Assembly (NCBI GenBank): GCA_016342585.1
Contig: JAEINK010000027.1
Location: forward strand, 1 to 60,982
Source: Spirochaetales bacterium
Lineage (GTDB): Bacteria; Spirochaetota; Spirochaetia; UBA9216
Length of the DNA: 60,982 nt
Direction: 5' to 3'
A program made the translations under genes and the position numbers. Positions 17,985 to 26,118 of this stretch are shown here, one piece after another. The first letter of the stretch is position 1; each line of letters opens with the position of its first letter. Under the pieces are notes generated by a model. The model had not been told where the DNA came from. It saw only the letters and a list, made by a program, of their open reading frames with translations, and ran no database searches.

Positions 17985-18820
17985 GTGGAAAGGTTATTCC
18001 AAGGAGAGGGGCAAGCTATTTTACACTCTACTGGCAGGTCAAAAAAACTCTTAAAAGCCTCCATTTTAACCTGCTCTTTTTCCTGCTGAGTCAGTTGGTC
18101 TGGCCCTTGATCCTGGTTGGAACCTATTACCTCTCTTATACGCCCTTACTCAAGCCCGGTGCACCGGAAGTGGCCGCCTTTGCCGGGGGAGCCGATCTTT
18201 TTACCTATTTAATTCCCGGAATTATTGTGATCTTCCTGTATATGGAATACGTTTCGACTGGTTTCGGACTCTCTATCGACAGGGATTATGGTGTTCTGGA
18301 ACCAATCTTCCTTTCACCGGTGAATAGACTCCTTTGGCTTTTCGGTAATACAATATCCATATTTCCTTCGGGGATCCTGGCCTCGGCAGGATTTGTTCTC
18401 TCTTCACATATTATTTTTTCAATTCACATACCACACCCGGCGCTTCTATCTGTATTAATCCTTTTTGTGATTCTTACAAGCCTTCCCTGGGGAGCCATGG
18501 TCTGCTCGATATTCCTTTCGGGCAGGAATATGCGTTTCCTCTATGCGGTTTTTGAGACTCCCGGAGAGTTTCTATCGGGCTCAAGATTCCCCCTAACGGC
18601 TCTTCCAGGCCTGCTTTCGGGTTTGGCTGTTCTTTACCCTTTATCCCATGCGGTGAATATCCTGAGGTACTGCTGGTTTGAAACCATTCCCTGGCAGAAA
18701 GTTTTTGTTGAAGGGAGTTGGCTGATTGGTCTCGGACTTATATACGCACTCCTTTCTATGATTATTTTTTCGGCAGCCGAGGAGAAGGGGAAGAGTCGTG
18801 GAAATCTTACCTTTACATAA
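17981..18820 (+). CDS. Second ABC-2 type transporter permease
   Basis: A 279-residue membrane protein with about six transmembrane segments and the ABC-2 coupling motif region (YVSTGFGLSIDRDYGVLEPIFLSPVNRLLWLFGN). I chose ATG 17981, which overlaps the ATPase stop codon, rather than ATG 17975. With the permease at 16208 it should form a heterodimeric channel driven by the ATPase at 17025. It is followed by the ArsR-type gene after 28 bases. Confidence 0.85.
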   Translation: MSGKVIPRRGASYFTLYWQVKKTLKSLHFNLLFFLLSQLVWPLILVGTYYLSYTPLLKPGAPEVAAFAGGADLFTYLIPGIIVIFLYMEYVSTGFGLSIDRDYGVLEPIFLSPVNRLLWLFGNTISIFPSGILASAGFVLSSHIIFSIHIPHPALLSVLILFVILTSLPWGAMVCSIFLSGRNMRFLYAVFETPGEFLSGSRFPLTALPGLLSGLAVLYPLSHAVNILRYCWFETIPWQKVFVEGSWLIGLGLIYALLSMIIFSAAEEKGKSRGNLTFT

Positions 18821-18848
18821 AAAATATGAGCAACTATAATCTGTTTCG

Positions 18849-19811
18849 ATGATCCTGATAGAAAAGGCCGATGAATTAGCCGGAAAAATTGAAATCATTT
18901 ATAATCCCTTAAGTGACCTGGGCCTGGCCCTGGATCTTCTCCATCATCCCGAGCATCATAAGGTTCATCACAGCTGGTATAGGGATGTTTTGGGAGCGTT
19001 TTCTCATAAGGAGAAGAAGCTCCTTGAATACTTTGGTGGTAAACTCGAAGGGTATTTAAATCTGGATTTTCATATAGATTATCTGAACGCCCCCTATGAG
19101 ATTCCTCTTAGGTCTGCGGTCTGTTCCGAATATATTCGGAATAAAAAAAACTGGCATTCAACTCTTAGCTCTTCGGAACAGGATAAACTGGCCGCTTTTT
19201 TAATTTTTATATGGGAAAGTTATATTTTTCCCGTTGTTAATGAACACCGTTCAGAGATAACAATCCAATTCAATTTTGGTAATAAATTATTAGAAGAAAT
19301 GGGGGCACTTGAATTCCTTCAAAAAATAAATGATAGAATCGCTCCGTCTAAAAATGGGGTCCTTAAAATCGAAAAATGGGTACAATCCGCCTTTTCCGCC
19401 GAAATAATTCAGAAATTTTATATAGAACTATCACTTTTTGGCTTTCCTCATATGATAATTTCCGACAGGCATGAAGAGGGGTGCTTCTATCTTTCATGGG
19501 ATCTTCCCTTTCAAAATGATAACCTTATAAAATCGGGGATAAACCGGATTAGTCAAAAAGCCTTTGCCCTCTCGGATAAAAGCCGGCTGCGGATACTCCT
19601 CATGTTGTCAGAAGAACCGATGACCCAGAAGGATATTACTGCCCTTATGGGATTCGCCAAGTCGACTATAAGCCGGCATATTAATATTCTCATCGACGCG
19701 GGAATCATAGTTCCTGAAGACGGGGAGGGTGAGAGGAATGTTCTCCTTTCCCTTAATCGTAAAACAATGGATAGCTTTTCAAAAGAGCTGATTGACTGGC
19801 TGGGGAAATAG
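18849..19811 (+). CDS. ArsR-type winged-helix regulator with a long N-terminal domain
   Basis: A 320-residue protein. Only the last ~80 residues are a clear ArsR-type winged helix (ALSDKSRLRILLMLSEEPMTQKDITALMGFAKSTISRHINILIDAGII). The first ~235 residues are an unrecognised domain with His-rich segments (LLHHPEHHKVHHSWY near residue 30) that could sense a ligand or metal. A typical ArsR protein has only ~100 residues, so this is an extended architecture. It closes the ABC exporter operon, which has a palindrome over its transcription start, so autoregulation is likely by inference. There is no strong ribosome site before ATG 18849. Confidence 0.78.
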   Translation: MILIEKADELAGKIEIIYNPLSDLGLALDLLHHPEHHKVHHSWYRDVLGAFSHKEKKLLEYFGGKLEGYLNLDFHIDYLNAPYEIPLRSAVCSEYIRNKKNWHSTLSSSEQDKLAAFLIFIWESYIFPVVNEHRSEITIQFNFGNKLLEEMGALEFLQKINDRIAPSKNGVLKIEKWVQSAFSAEIIQKFYIELSLFGFPHMIISDRHEEGCFYLSWDLPFQNDNLIKSGINRISQKAFALSDKSRLRILLMLSEEPMTQKDITALMGFAKSTISRHINILIDAGIIVPEDGEGERNVLLSLNRKTMDSFSKELIDWLGK

Positions 19812-19904
19812 TGATCTTTGTTACTCATCCTTCGTACTCGCTTAGGTTGATTCCAGAAAATTATACAGTAATATGTCCAACGCCGTTAAATCTTTGTTCT
19901 TTTC

Positions 19905-19933
19905 TTGTTAGATAGCCTGGCATGCAGTAATAT
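19905..19933 (+). promoter_or_regulatory. Sigma-70-type promoter of the FG-GAP lipoprotein gene
   Basis: TTGTTA (19905-19910), exactly 17 bases, then TAATAT (19928-19933), 27 bases before the ATG. Confidence 0.5.
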
Positions 19934-19960
19934 ATTATTTAATTACTAAACGGAGGGAAA

Positions 19961-22387
19961 ATGAAAAATAAAATAATTGCTTTTTTGATCCTTATGACAG
20001 TTTTAATGTTAACACTCCCGGCTTGTCGTTTGCCTTCCGATGATGATGGAATGGAAACAAACGCTGAACACAACGAGATGCTCTCTTCTATAGGAGTTGA
20101 TACCAATCTGGGTGCCAGGAAGGATCCTAATGAAGAGGATCTTGTCGATGATTACAACCCAATCGGTCCCAAAGTGGGCGTTCTTTTTAAACAGTGTGAA
20201 ATTTATGCTGCTGGTGTGGAGATAGATGGAAAATCCAACGGTCTTTTCGAAGATCGGAAAGATGGCAATGCCTCTTTTCCGGTAATATTTGGAGAAAGCG
20301 ACGACTCCTGGGCCAGCGGGTATGCAAAGAGTGCAATTGCAGCCGATGTGGATGGTGATGGTATTGATGAGATCGTTGTTTCTATTTTCTACGATACAAC
20401 TGACGAAATTGTTTTGCATCTTGTTGATATAAATGACGGGGAGTCTGTGACTGATGAAGCCAGACGGTTCAGCGCTCATGGTGATCTTTCTGCGGAACTG
20501 GACGGAACGGCTGGCGGAGACAAAAGTTGGGAAGATGCTTTCTTGCGTCAGGATCTGGCGGCTGGAGACATAGACGGAGACGGGAAGCAGGAAATTATTC
20601 TAGTCGAAGCGGGCTATATCTTTATTCTGGATGATGCGGACGCGGGATTCAGCACAATAAATGGTTTTGAGGTTTATAACCTGAATGATGAGAAGGATAC
20701 ATATGTTCGTGTAGCTGTTGCCGATTTTGATGCCGATGGATTGGACGAGATTATAGTGGCCAACGGTGAGGATGATCAGAATATTCAGGCTGAATATTCC
20801 TTATACGATGATATCATTGCTGATCCTGAGTTTAACGACCCACTGATTGAACGGCGGGGAATTTATAAAACCGGAGATAATGTGACCGTAAAATTATCTG
20901 CCGCCGGGGTTGTGGCTGGGGATTTCGATGGTGACGGTCTGATTGAAGCAGCCTTCGCAGGGCAACGGATGGAATCATCCGGAATTGCCACCCTCATCCT
21001 CGATACCCGTATGGATGAGGATTCCGAGCCAGTCTTTGAGTTTCTCGCCGATTCGGGTGGGGACAATAATGAGGCCGACTATATTATACCTGCTATGGCT
21101 TCCGGTGATATTGATGGCGATGGTGATGATGAGATCGTCGTCTGGGAAGATATTTATCATCTTTCCGGTCCTGGTGGAAGCCTTGACCAGGATGAGCTCT
21201 GGGGAAATGAGGCCCTGACAAATAATCTTCCCGGGGAGATGAGTCGTGATAATCCCCCTGAAATCGATCTCATTTCAATCGGGGATGTAACAGGAGATAT
21301 GAAGGAAGATGTGGTTTTTATCACCGATGATATTATCCGGGTTGTTTATGTAGAGGGGGATGGAACACTGGGGTATTATGATATTTCCGTGGGTTCAACT
21401 CCCTCTCGGCCGACCCTTTGCCTGCCTAATGTGGACGACGATTCTGCTGTAGTCGAGTATCTTGGAAATGAACTCCTTTTTACCGATCCAATTATTGTGG
21501 CTGTTCTGGCTTCGCCTCCGTATTGGGCGGGGATAAACGGAAGCTCAGAGGGGTATGTGGGGCATACAGGTTTTGGCTATATTCAAGGTTCATCGAATGA
21601 ATCCTCCGAATCCCATGGTTTCTCTGTTGGATTTTCTGTGGGAGCCGGTTTTTCCGCACCCTTCGGGCTGGGAAAGGTCGAAATGAAAACTTCGGTGGAG
21701 AATAGTTTTACATGGGGAGTGGCTACGACATCTGAAATAACCGAAACCTGGGGATACACGACGACATTGGGTGAAGATAAGGTGATCTTCACCTCCGTCC
21801 CTTTTGATGTGTATTACTATAAAATATTAAGTTCACCCGATGAAACACAGATTGGTGAGACTGTGACAATAAATGTACCACGTAATCCCGGGCAGTATCA
21901 TCAGGAACTTTCATATTATAACAGTCACAATGGTGACGGTTATGATCTTGAGGATTCTGAATTGAAACATAGTATAGGGGTTCCCTTTTCGTATCACAAT
22001 GAGGATGATAAAGATGAATTTATAGAGAATCAAAAGGGTATCTTCTCCGGAAATTATTTGGAAGTGGGAACAGGTAGTTCTACGACGGTTATAACCCTTA
22101 CGGAAACCGAAGGTGAAAAGGATTCCTTTGAGTATGAACTAGGTGTGACCGTCGAGGCGGAGATAGGGGCAGGTGGTGTGACCGCCGGGGTGAGTGCCGG
22201 ATACAATTATGGTTACTCCTACTCAACGACTACAACTGCAGGAACCTACTTTGAAGGGGAAGTACCGGATATCCCCCAGGAGGGATATAGTTCTGATACC
22301 CATTTTAAATGGGGACTCATGGCCTATCCTGTGGAAGATGAAGGTCAGAAGTTTACCATGGTCACCTACTGGACGGATGGTATGTAG
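19961..22387 (+). CDS. FG-GAP/VCBS-repeat lipoprotein with a pore-former-like C-terminal region
   Basis: An 808-residue secreted lipoprotein; the signal ends in a lipobox-like PAC near residue 22. Residues ~120-450 carry at least five calcium-type FG-GAP loops of the form D-x-D-G-D-G-x-x-E (near 128, 204, 256, 322 and 383), which should fold as a beta-propeller. From about 530 the character changes. There are two long Gly/Ser/Thr-rich stretches with alternating polar and hydrophobic residues (~553-593 and ~720-760), as in the stem-forming regions of aerolysin/ETX-MTX2-type proteins. That second assignment is inference from pattern only. GGAGGG precedes the ATG. It is a single-gene unit ended by a shared terminator. 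Confidence 0.72.
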   Translation: MKNKIIAFLILMTVLMLTLPACRLPSDDDGMETNAEHNEMLSSIGVDTNLGARKDPNEEDLVDDYNPIGPKVGVLFKQCEIYAAGVEIDGKSNGLFEDRKDGNASFPVIFGESDDSWASGYAKSAIAADVDGDGIDEIVVSIFYDTTDEIVLHLVDINDGESVTDEARRFSAHGDLSAELDGTAGGDKSWEDAFLRQDLAAGDIDGDGKQEIILVEAGYIFILDDADAGFSTINGFEVYNLNDEKDTYVRVAVADFDADGLDEIIVANGEDDQNIQAEYSLYDDIIADPEFNDPLIERRGIYKTGDNVTVKLSAAGVVAGDFDGDGLIEAAFAGQRMESSGIATLILDTRMDEDSEPVFEFLADSGGDNNEADYIIPAMASGDIDGDGDDEIVVWEDIYHLSGPGGSLDQDELWGNEALTNNLPGEMSRDNPPEIDLISIGDVTGDMKEDVVFITDDIIRVVYVEGDGTLGYYDISVGSTPSRPTLCLPNVDDDSAVVEYLGNELLFTDPIIVAVLASPPYWAGINGSSEGYVGHTGFGYIQGSSNESSESHGFSVGFSVGAGFSAPFGLGKVEMKTSVENSFTWGVATTSEITETWGYTTTLGEDKVIFTSVPFDVYYYKILSSPDETQIGETVTINVPRNPGQYHQELSYYNSHNGDGYDLEDSELKHSIGVPFSYHNEDDKDEFIENQKGIFSGNYLEVGTGSSTTVITLTETEGEKDSFEYELGVTVEAEIGAGGVTAGVSAGYNYGYSYSTTTTAGTYFEGEVPDIPQEGYSSDTHFKWGLMAYPVEDEGQKFTMVTYWTDGM

Positions 22388-22461
22388 AGTGATCGGGAAT
22401 TAAGCTCTGGGTATGCCGGGTAGACGAGTTTGAGCCGGCTACTTATACAATAATAAAAAAA

Positions 22462-22495
22462 GCCGGACCTGGAGTTCCAGGGTTCCGGCCTTTTC
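22462..22495. terminator. Bidirectional terminator between convergent genes
   Basis: GCCGGA-CCTGG (22462-22472) pairs with CCAGG-(GT)-TCCGGC (22477-22489) around AGTT. There are A's before it and T's after it, so it serves both the FG-GAP gene (+) and the cimA end of the ilv operon (-). Confidence 0.88.
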
Positions 22496-22532
22496 TTTTG
22501 GTCGTTCAATATGTTTTCCTGAACAACCTCTG

Positions 22533-24098
22533 TCATTCCTTCGCAAAATTGTTGTAATAGTACTCAAGGGAGTCCACAAGGGCCTCCCAGGAGGCTTCTA
22601 CTATGTTCTCAGAGACTCCCACCGTGTCCCAGGAGTGGCTATGGTCGGTAGAGGTTATGAATACCCTTACCTTTGCCGCGGCAGCCTGCTCGGGATTTAA
22701 AACACGAACCTTATAGTCAATCAATGAAATTTTATCCAGGAAGGGGTGAAAGAGTTTTAAAGCGTCCCTCATGGATGCATCCAGGGTTTCTACCGGACCG
22801 ATTCCGACACCGGCTCCCATGAGCTGTTTCCCTTCCGAGGTAAGGTAAATCCTCCCCACTGTTTTAGAAGGGATTCCGCCTGTCTTATAAGACTCAAGGT
22901 GGTAATTGTTCAACTCCAGAAGGGGTGTATATATACCAAGAGTTTTCCTGGCAACCAGATCGAAGGAGGCCTCGGCCGCTTCGTATTCATACCCATCAGC
23001 TTCTTTCTCTTTCAGAATTGTGAGCAGTTCTGAAACCTGACTGCTTTTTTTATCAAATTCTCCATATTTTTCCAGTTTTCTCACTATTGTGGACTTTCCC
23101 GCCAATTCTGAAAGGAGTATTTGCCTGCTGTTCCCAACGCTCTCTCCGCTCACATGCTCCATAAGTTCGGAAGCCTTCTGCAGGACATCGGCATGCTGCC
23201 CGGCTTTGTGGCTGAAGGCCGCTTCTCCTACGTAGGGCTGTCGTTTTTGAGGAATTATATTGGCTTTTTCAAAAAGAAAACGGGAGAGGGATGTAATCTG
23301 AGACAGGTTCTCCTTAAGTGACAGATCGTAATCTGTTTTAAGACAAAGGTCCGGAATGATAGAACAGAGATTTGCATTCCCCGTTCTTTCTCCCCAGCCA
23401 TTTATTGTGCCCTGAATATGGTTAGCCCCTGCATCGATACCGACAAGGGAGTTGGCAACAGCTGTTCCACAGTCATCATGAAAATGGACGCCAATCGGAG
23501 CAAGGTTTTCAGGTAGTCCGGTGATAATCTTAATTACCTCACTGGGCAGGGTCCCGCCATTGGTGTCACACAGGACATTGGCATCGGCCCCTGCTTCTGT
23601 GGCCGCCTTAAGAACCTCGATAGAGTATTCAGGGTGAGCCTTGTAGCCATCGAAAAAATGCTCAAGATCGAAAATTACCTCTTTACCTTTTGCCTTGAAA
23701 TAGGAAATAGAATCTGTGATCATGGCCAGGTTCTCTTCTTTTGATGTTTTAAGAACCTTATCAACATGAGCCAGCCAGGATTTTCCAACGATGGTTACCG
23801 CAGGAGTCCCCGCATTAAGCAGAGCCTGGATGTGCGGGTCCGACCCGGCGGACTTTCCCGGGCCCCTGGTTGAGCCGAAAGCCACAAGCCTGGCAAACTT
23901 TAGCGGTTTTTTCTTGAACTCTTCAAAGTATGCCGCCTCCTTTTCGCTCGCCATGGGAAAGCCACCCTCTATATAATCAACCTGCATCTCATCAAGCTTT
24001 TCGGTTATTTCGATCTTGTCTTTCAGGCTGAAGTTCACTCCCAGCCCCTGCATACCATCCCGTAGAGTGGTATCATAGATATATATTTTTCTACTCAT
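22533..24098 (-). CDS. cimA: (R)-citramalate synthase
   Basis: Condenses pyruvate and acetyl-CoA to citramalate, the first step of the threonine-independent route to isoleucine. The 521-residue protein has the HMGL-like TIM barrel: YDTTLRDGMQGLGVNFS at the N terminus, metal ligands in GVHFHDDCGTA, and NGWGERTGNAN. The C-terminal LeuA-type allosteric domain starts near residue 390. The TLRDGMQ(G) variant and the AFGSTRGPGKS segment match the citramalate synthase branch rather than isopropylmalate synthase. It overlaps the upstream leuA by 8 bases and is the last gene of the operon. Confidence 0.92.
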   Translation of the reverse strand: MSRKIYIYDTTLRDGMQGLGVNFSLKDKIEITEKLDEMQVDYIEGGFPMASEKEAAYFEEFKKKPLKFARLVAFGSTRGPGKSAGSDPHIQALLNAGTPAVTIVGKSWLAHVDKVLKTSKEENLAMITDSISYFKAKGKEVIFDLEHFFDGYKAHPEYSIEVLKAATEAGADANVLCDTNGGTLPSEVIKIITGLPENLAPIGVHFHDDCGTAVANSLVGIDAGANHIQGTINGWGERTGNANLCSIIPDLCLKTDYDLSLKENLSQITSLSRFLFEKANIIPQKRQPYVGEAAFSHKAGQHADVLQKASELMEHVSGESVGNSRQILLSELAGKSTIVRKLEKYGEFDKKSSQVSELLTILKEKEADGYEYEAAEASFDLVARKTLGIYTPLLELNNYHLESYKTGGIPSKTVGRIYLTSEGKQLMGAGVGIGPVETLDASMRDALKLFHPFLDKISLIDYKVRVLNPEQAAAAKVRVFITSTDHSHSWDTVGVSENIVEASWEALVDSLEYYYNNFAKE

Positions 24099-25620
24099 TT
24101 TTTGTTTCCTTATTTCTGCTCAGGATCTTATATCGGTTTATAGCATTAACATAGGCCTTGGCACTGGCTTCGAGGATATCCGTGGAAGATCCCTTTCCTT
24201 TATAAATGTCTCCATTTATTTCAAGACTGACAGAAGAGTCTCCCATGGCTTGTTTCCCCGAGGTTACGGCTCTGACATCATATCGTTTAAGAATAGTTGT
24301 AAGGCCGGTAATTCTGTCTATTGCTTTGAAAATAGCATCCACAGGTCCATCCCCGGTAGCGGCTTCCTCGAACATTTCCTCATCTGTTTTAATGCGCACT
24401 GTTGCTGTGGGAACCGACATGTTTCCGGAAATAATATTAAAGTAATCCAGGGTAAAGGAGGCTGTGGGAATACCAAGAACACCATTAGCTATGGTGATCA
24501 GATCCTCATCGAAGACTTCCTTCTTTTTATCTGCAACTTTAAGAAAGGTCTCATAGGCCCGCTTGAGTTCATCATCTCCCAGGGAGAGTCCCAGTTCGGT
24601 AAGTCTGTTTTTTACACCATGAAGACCGGAATGCCGTCCCAGGACAATCTGGCTCATTTCACGCCCTACAGACTGGGGTGTCATTATTTCATAGGTCTCC
24701 CTGTTCTTAAGCATTCCATCCTGATGGATTCCCGATTCATGAGAGAAGGCATTTTCACCAACTATCGGTTTATTCCTTGAAACGGGCATGGAGATTATAT
24801 TTGCCAGTAACCGTGACGTATTATAAATTTGCTTTGCATCGATATTGGTAGTGAAGGGAAGAACGTCATTCCTTACGCTCAGGGCCATGACCAGCTCTTC
24901 CAGAGCCGCATTTCCGGCACGTTCTCCGATACCGTTGACTGTAACTTCTGCCTGACGGGCACCATTTTTAATCCCTTCAATGGTGTTAGCCAGGGCAAGG
25001 CCAAGGTCATTATGGCAGTGAACCGATACAATGGCCTTATCTATATTGGGAACACCATTCATTATCCCTTTGATAAAGGCGCCGAACTCATGAGGTTCTG
25101 AATACCCGACTGTATCAGGGATATTCAGGGTCGTGGCCCCTGCATCGATGACAGCTTCAAGGATGCGGCAGAGGAAGGGCAGTTCACTTCTTGTTCCATC
25201 TTCGGGTGAGAATTCCACATCGTCGGTGTAGTTTCTGGCAAGTTTTACACCAGCGATAGCCCTTTCGATAACCTGTTCCGGAGTAGATTTCAGTTTGTAC
25301 TCCATATGAATGGGGCTTGTGGCAATGAAGGTGTGGATTCTCTTTCGTTCGGCTGGCTTGATCGATTCACCGGCTGCCTGAATATCTGCCGGGACAGATC
25401 TCGCCAGGGCGGCAATGACCGGTCCCTTAACCCTTTCGGCAATATATTTACAGGCATCAAACTGGTGGGGTGAGGAAATGGGAAAACCCGCTTCGATGAC
25501 ATCCACCCCGAGTCTGGCCAGTTGATTGGCAATCTCGTATTTCTGTTCCATTGTCATGGAGGCACCGGGAGATTGTTCTCCGTCCCTCAAAGTTGTATCA
25601 AATATCTTAATCGTATTCAT
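24091..25620 (-). CDS. leuA: 2-isopropylmalate synthase
   Basis: The first committed step of leucine synthesis, from 2-oxoisovalerate and acetyl-CoA. The 509-residue protein starts with FDTTLRDGEQSPGASM, carries the metal-binding SVHCHNDLGLA and the NGIGERAGNAALEE motif, and ends with the leucine-binding regulatory domain (residues ~390-505). It starts right after ilvN; AAGGAG precedes the ATG. Leucine feedback is expected from the intact regulatory domain, on top of transcriptional attenuation of the operon. Confidence 0.95.
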   Translation of the reverse strand: MNTIKIFDTTLRDGEQSPGASMTMEQKYEIANQLARLGVDVIEAGFPISSPHQFDACKYIAERVKGPVIAALARSVPADIQAAGESIKPAERKRIHTFIATSPIHMEYKLKSTPEQVIERAIAGVKLARNYTDDVEFSPEDGTRSELPFLCRILEAVIDAGATTLNIPDTVGYSEPHEFGAFIKGIMNGVPNIDKAIVSVHCHNDLGLALANTIEGIKNGARQAEVTVNGIGERAGNAALEELVMALSVRNDVLPFTTNIDAKQIYNTSRLLANIISMPVSRNKPIVGENAFSHESGIHQDGMLKNRETYEIMTPQSVGREMSQIVLGRHSGLHGVKNRLTELGLSLGDDELKRAYETFLKVADKKKEVFDEDLITIANGVLGIPTASFTLDYFNIISGNMSVPTATVRIKTDEEMFEEAATGDGPVDAIFKAIDRITGLTTILKRYDVRAVTSGKQAMGDSSVSLEINGDIYKGKGSSTDILEASAKAYVNAINRYKILSRNKETKNE

Positions 25621-26118
25621 TTAAAAAATCTCCTTAGTTTCTTTTTTTCCTCTCTCCATCGAGACAAGCCCGCTTCGTGCTAATTCAAGAACCTGGCCAT
25701 CCAGGAGAAGAAGAAGATCATCCACTTCATCGGTGGAACCTGTAATTTCGAGGACGATGGAAGTTGTGCCCACATCCTTGACTGTCGCTTTAAAAATATC
25801 AGCCAGTTGAAAGAGTTCACCCCTTTCACCCGGTTTAGCTGCCACCTTGATGAGAGCCAGTTCTCTATCAACTGTAGGTCTTTCAGAAAGATCTACAACC
25901 TTCACAATATCGATTATCTTGTTGAGCTGTTTTTTTACCTGATCGATGATTGAATCATCTCCTCGACAGACAAGGGTTATCCGCGTGAGCCCTTCTTCGT
26001 TTGTCCGGCCGGCTGTAAAACTCTCAACATTGTACCCACGACCGGATAGAAGGCCGGATATCCTGGCGAGGACTCCCTGATGATTCTGTACAAGTAAATA
26101 TAGTACCCTGTTATTCAT
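25621..26118 (-). CDS. ilvN: Acetolactate synthase small (regulatory) subunit
   Basis: The 165-residue protein has an N-terminal ACT domain (LYLLVQNHQGVLARISGLLSGRGYN) and the small-subunit C-terminal domain, normal for IlvN/IlvH. It binds valine and activates IlvB. I chose ATG 26118 because GGAGGAGG lies 6 bases upstream; it overlaps the ilvB stop. A longer frame from 26145 would lie inside ilvB. Confidence 0.94.
   Translation of the reverse strand: MNNRVLYLLVQNHQGVLARISGLLSGRGYNVESFTAGRTNEEGLTRITLVCRGDDSIIDQVKKQLNKIIDIVKVVDLSERPTVDRELALIKVAAKPGERGELFQLADIFKATVKDVGTTSIVLEITGSTDEVDDLLLLLDGQVLELARSGLVSMERGKKETKEIF

Noticed and set aside
19911..19933. TGGCATG upstream of the FG-GAP gene as a sigma-54 -24 element
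   Set aside because: No GC follows at ten bases from the GG; a sigma-70-type -35/-10 pair explains the region better.
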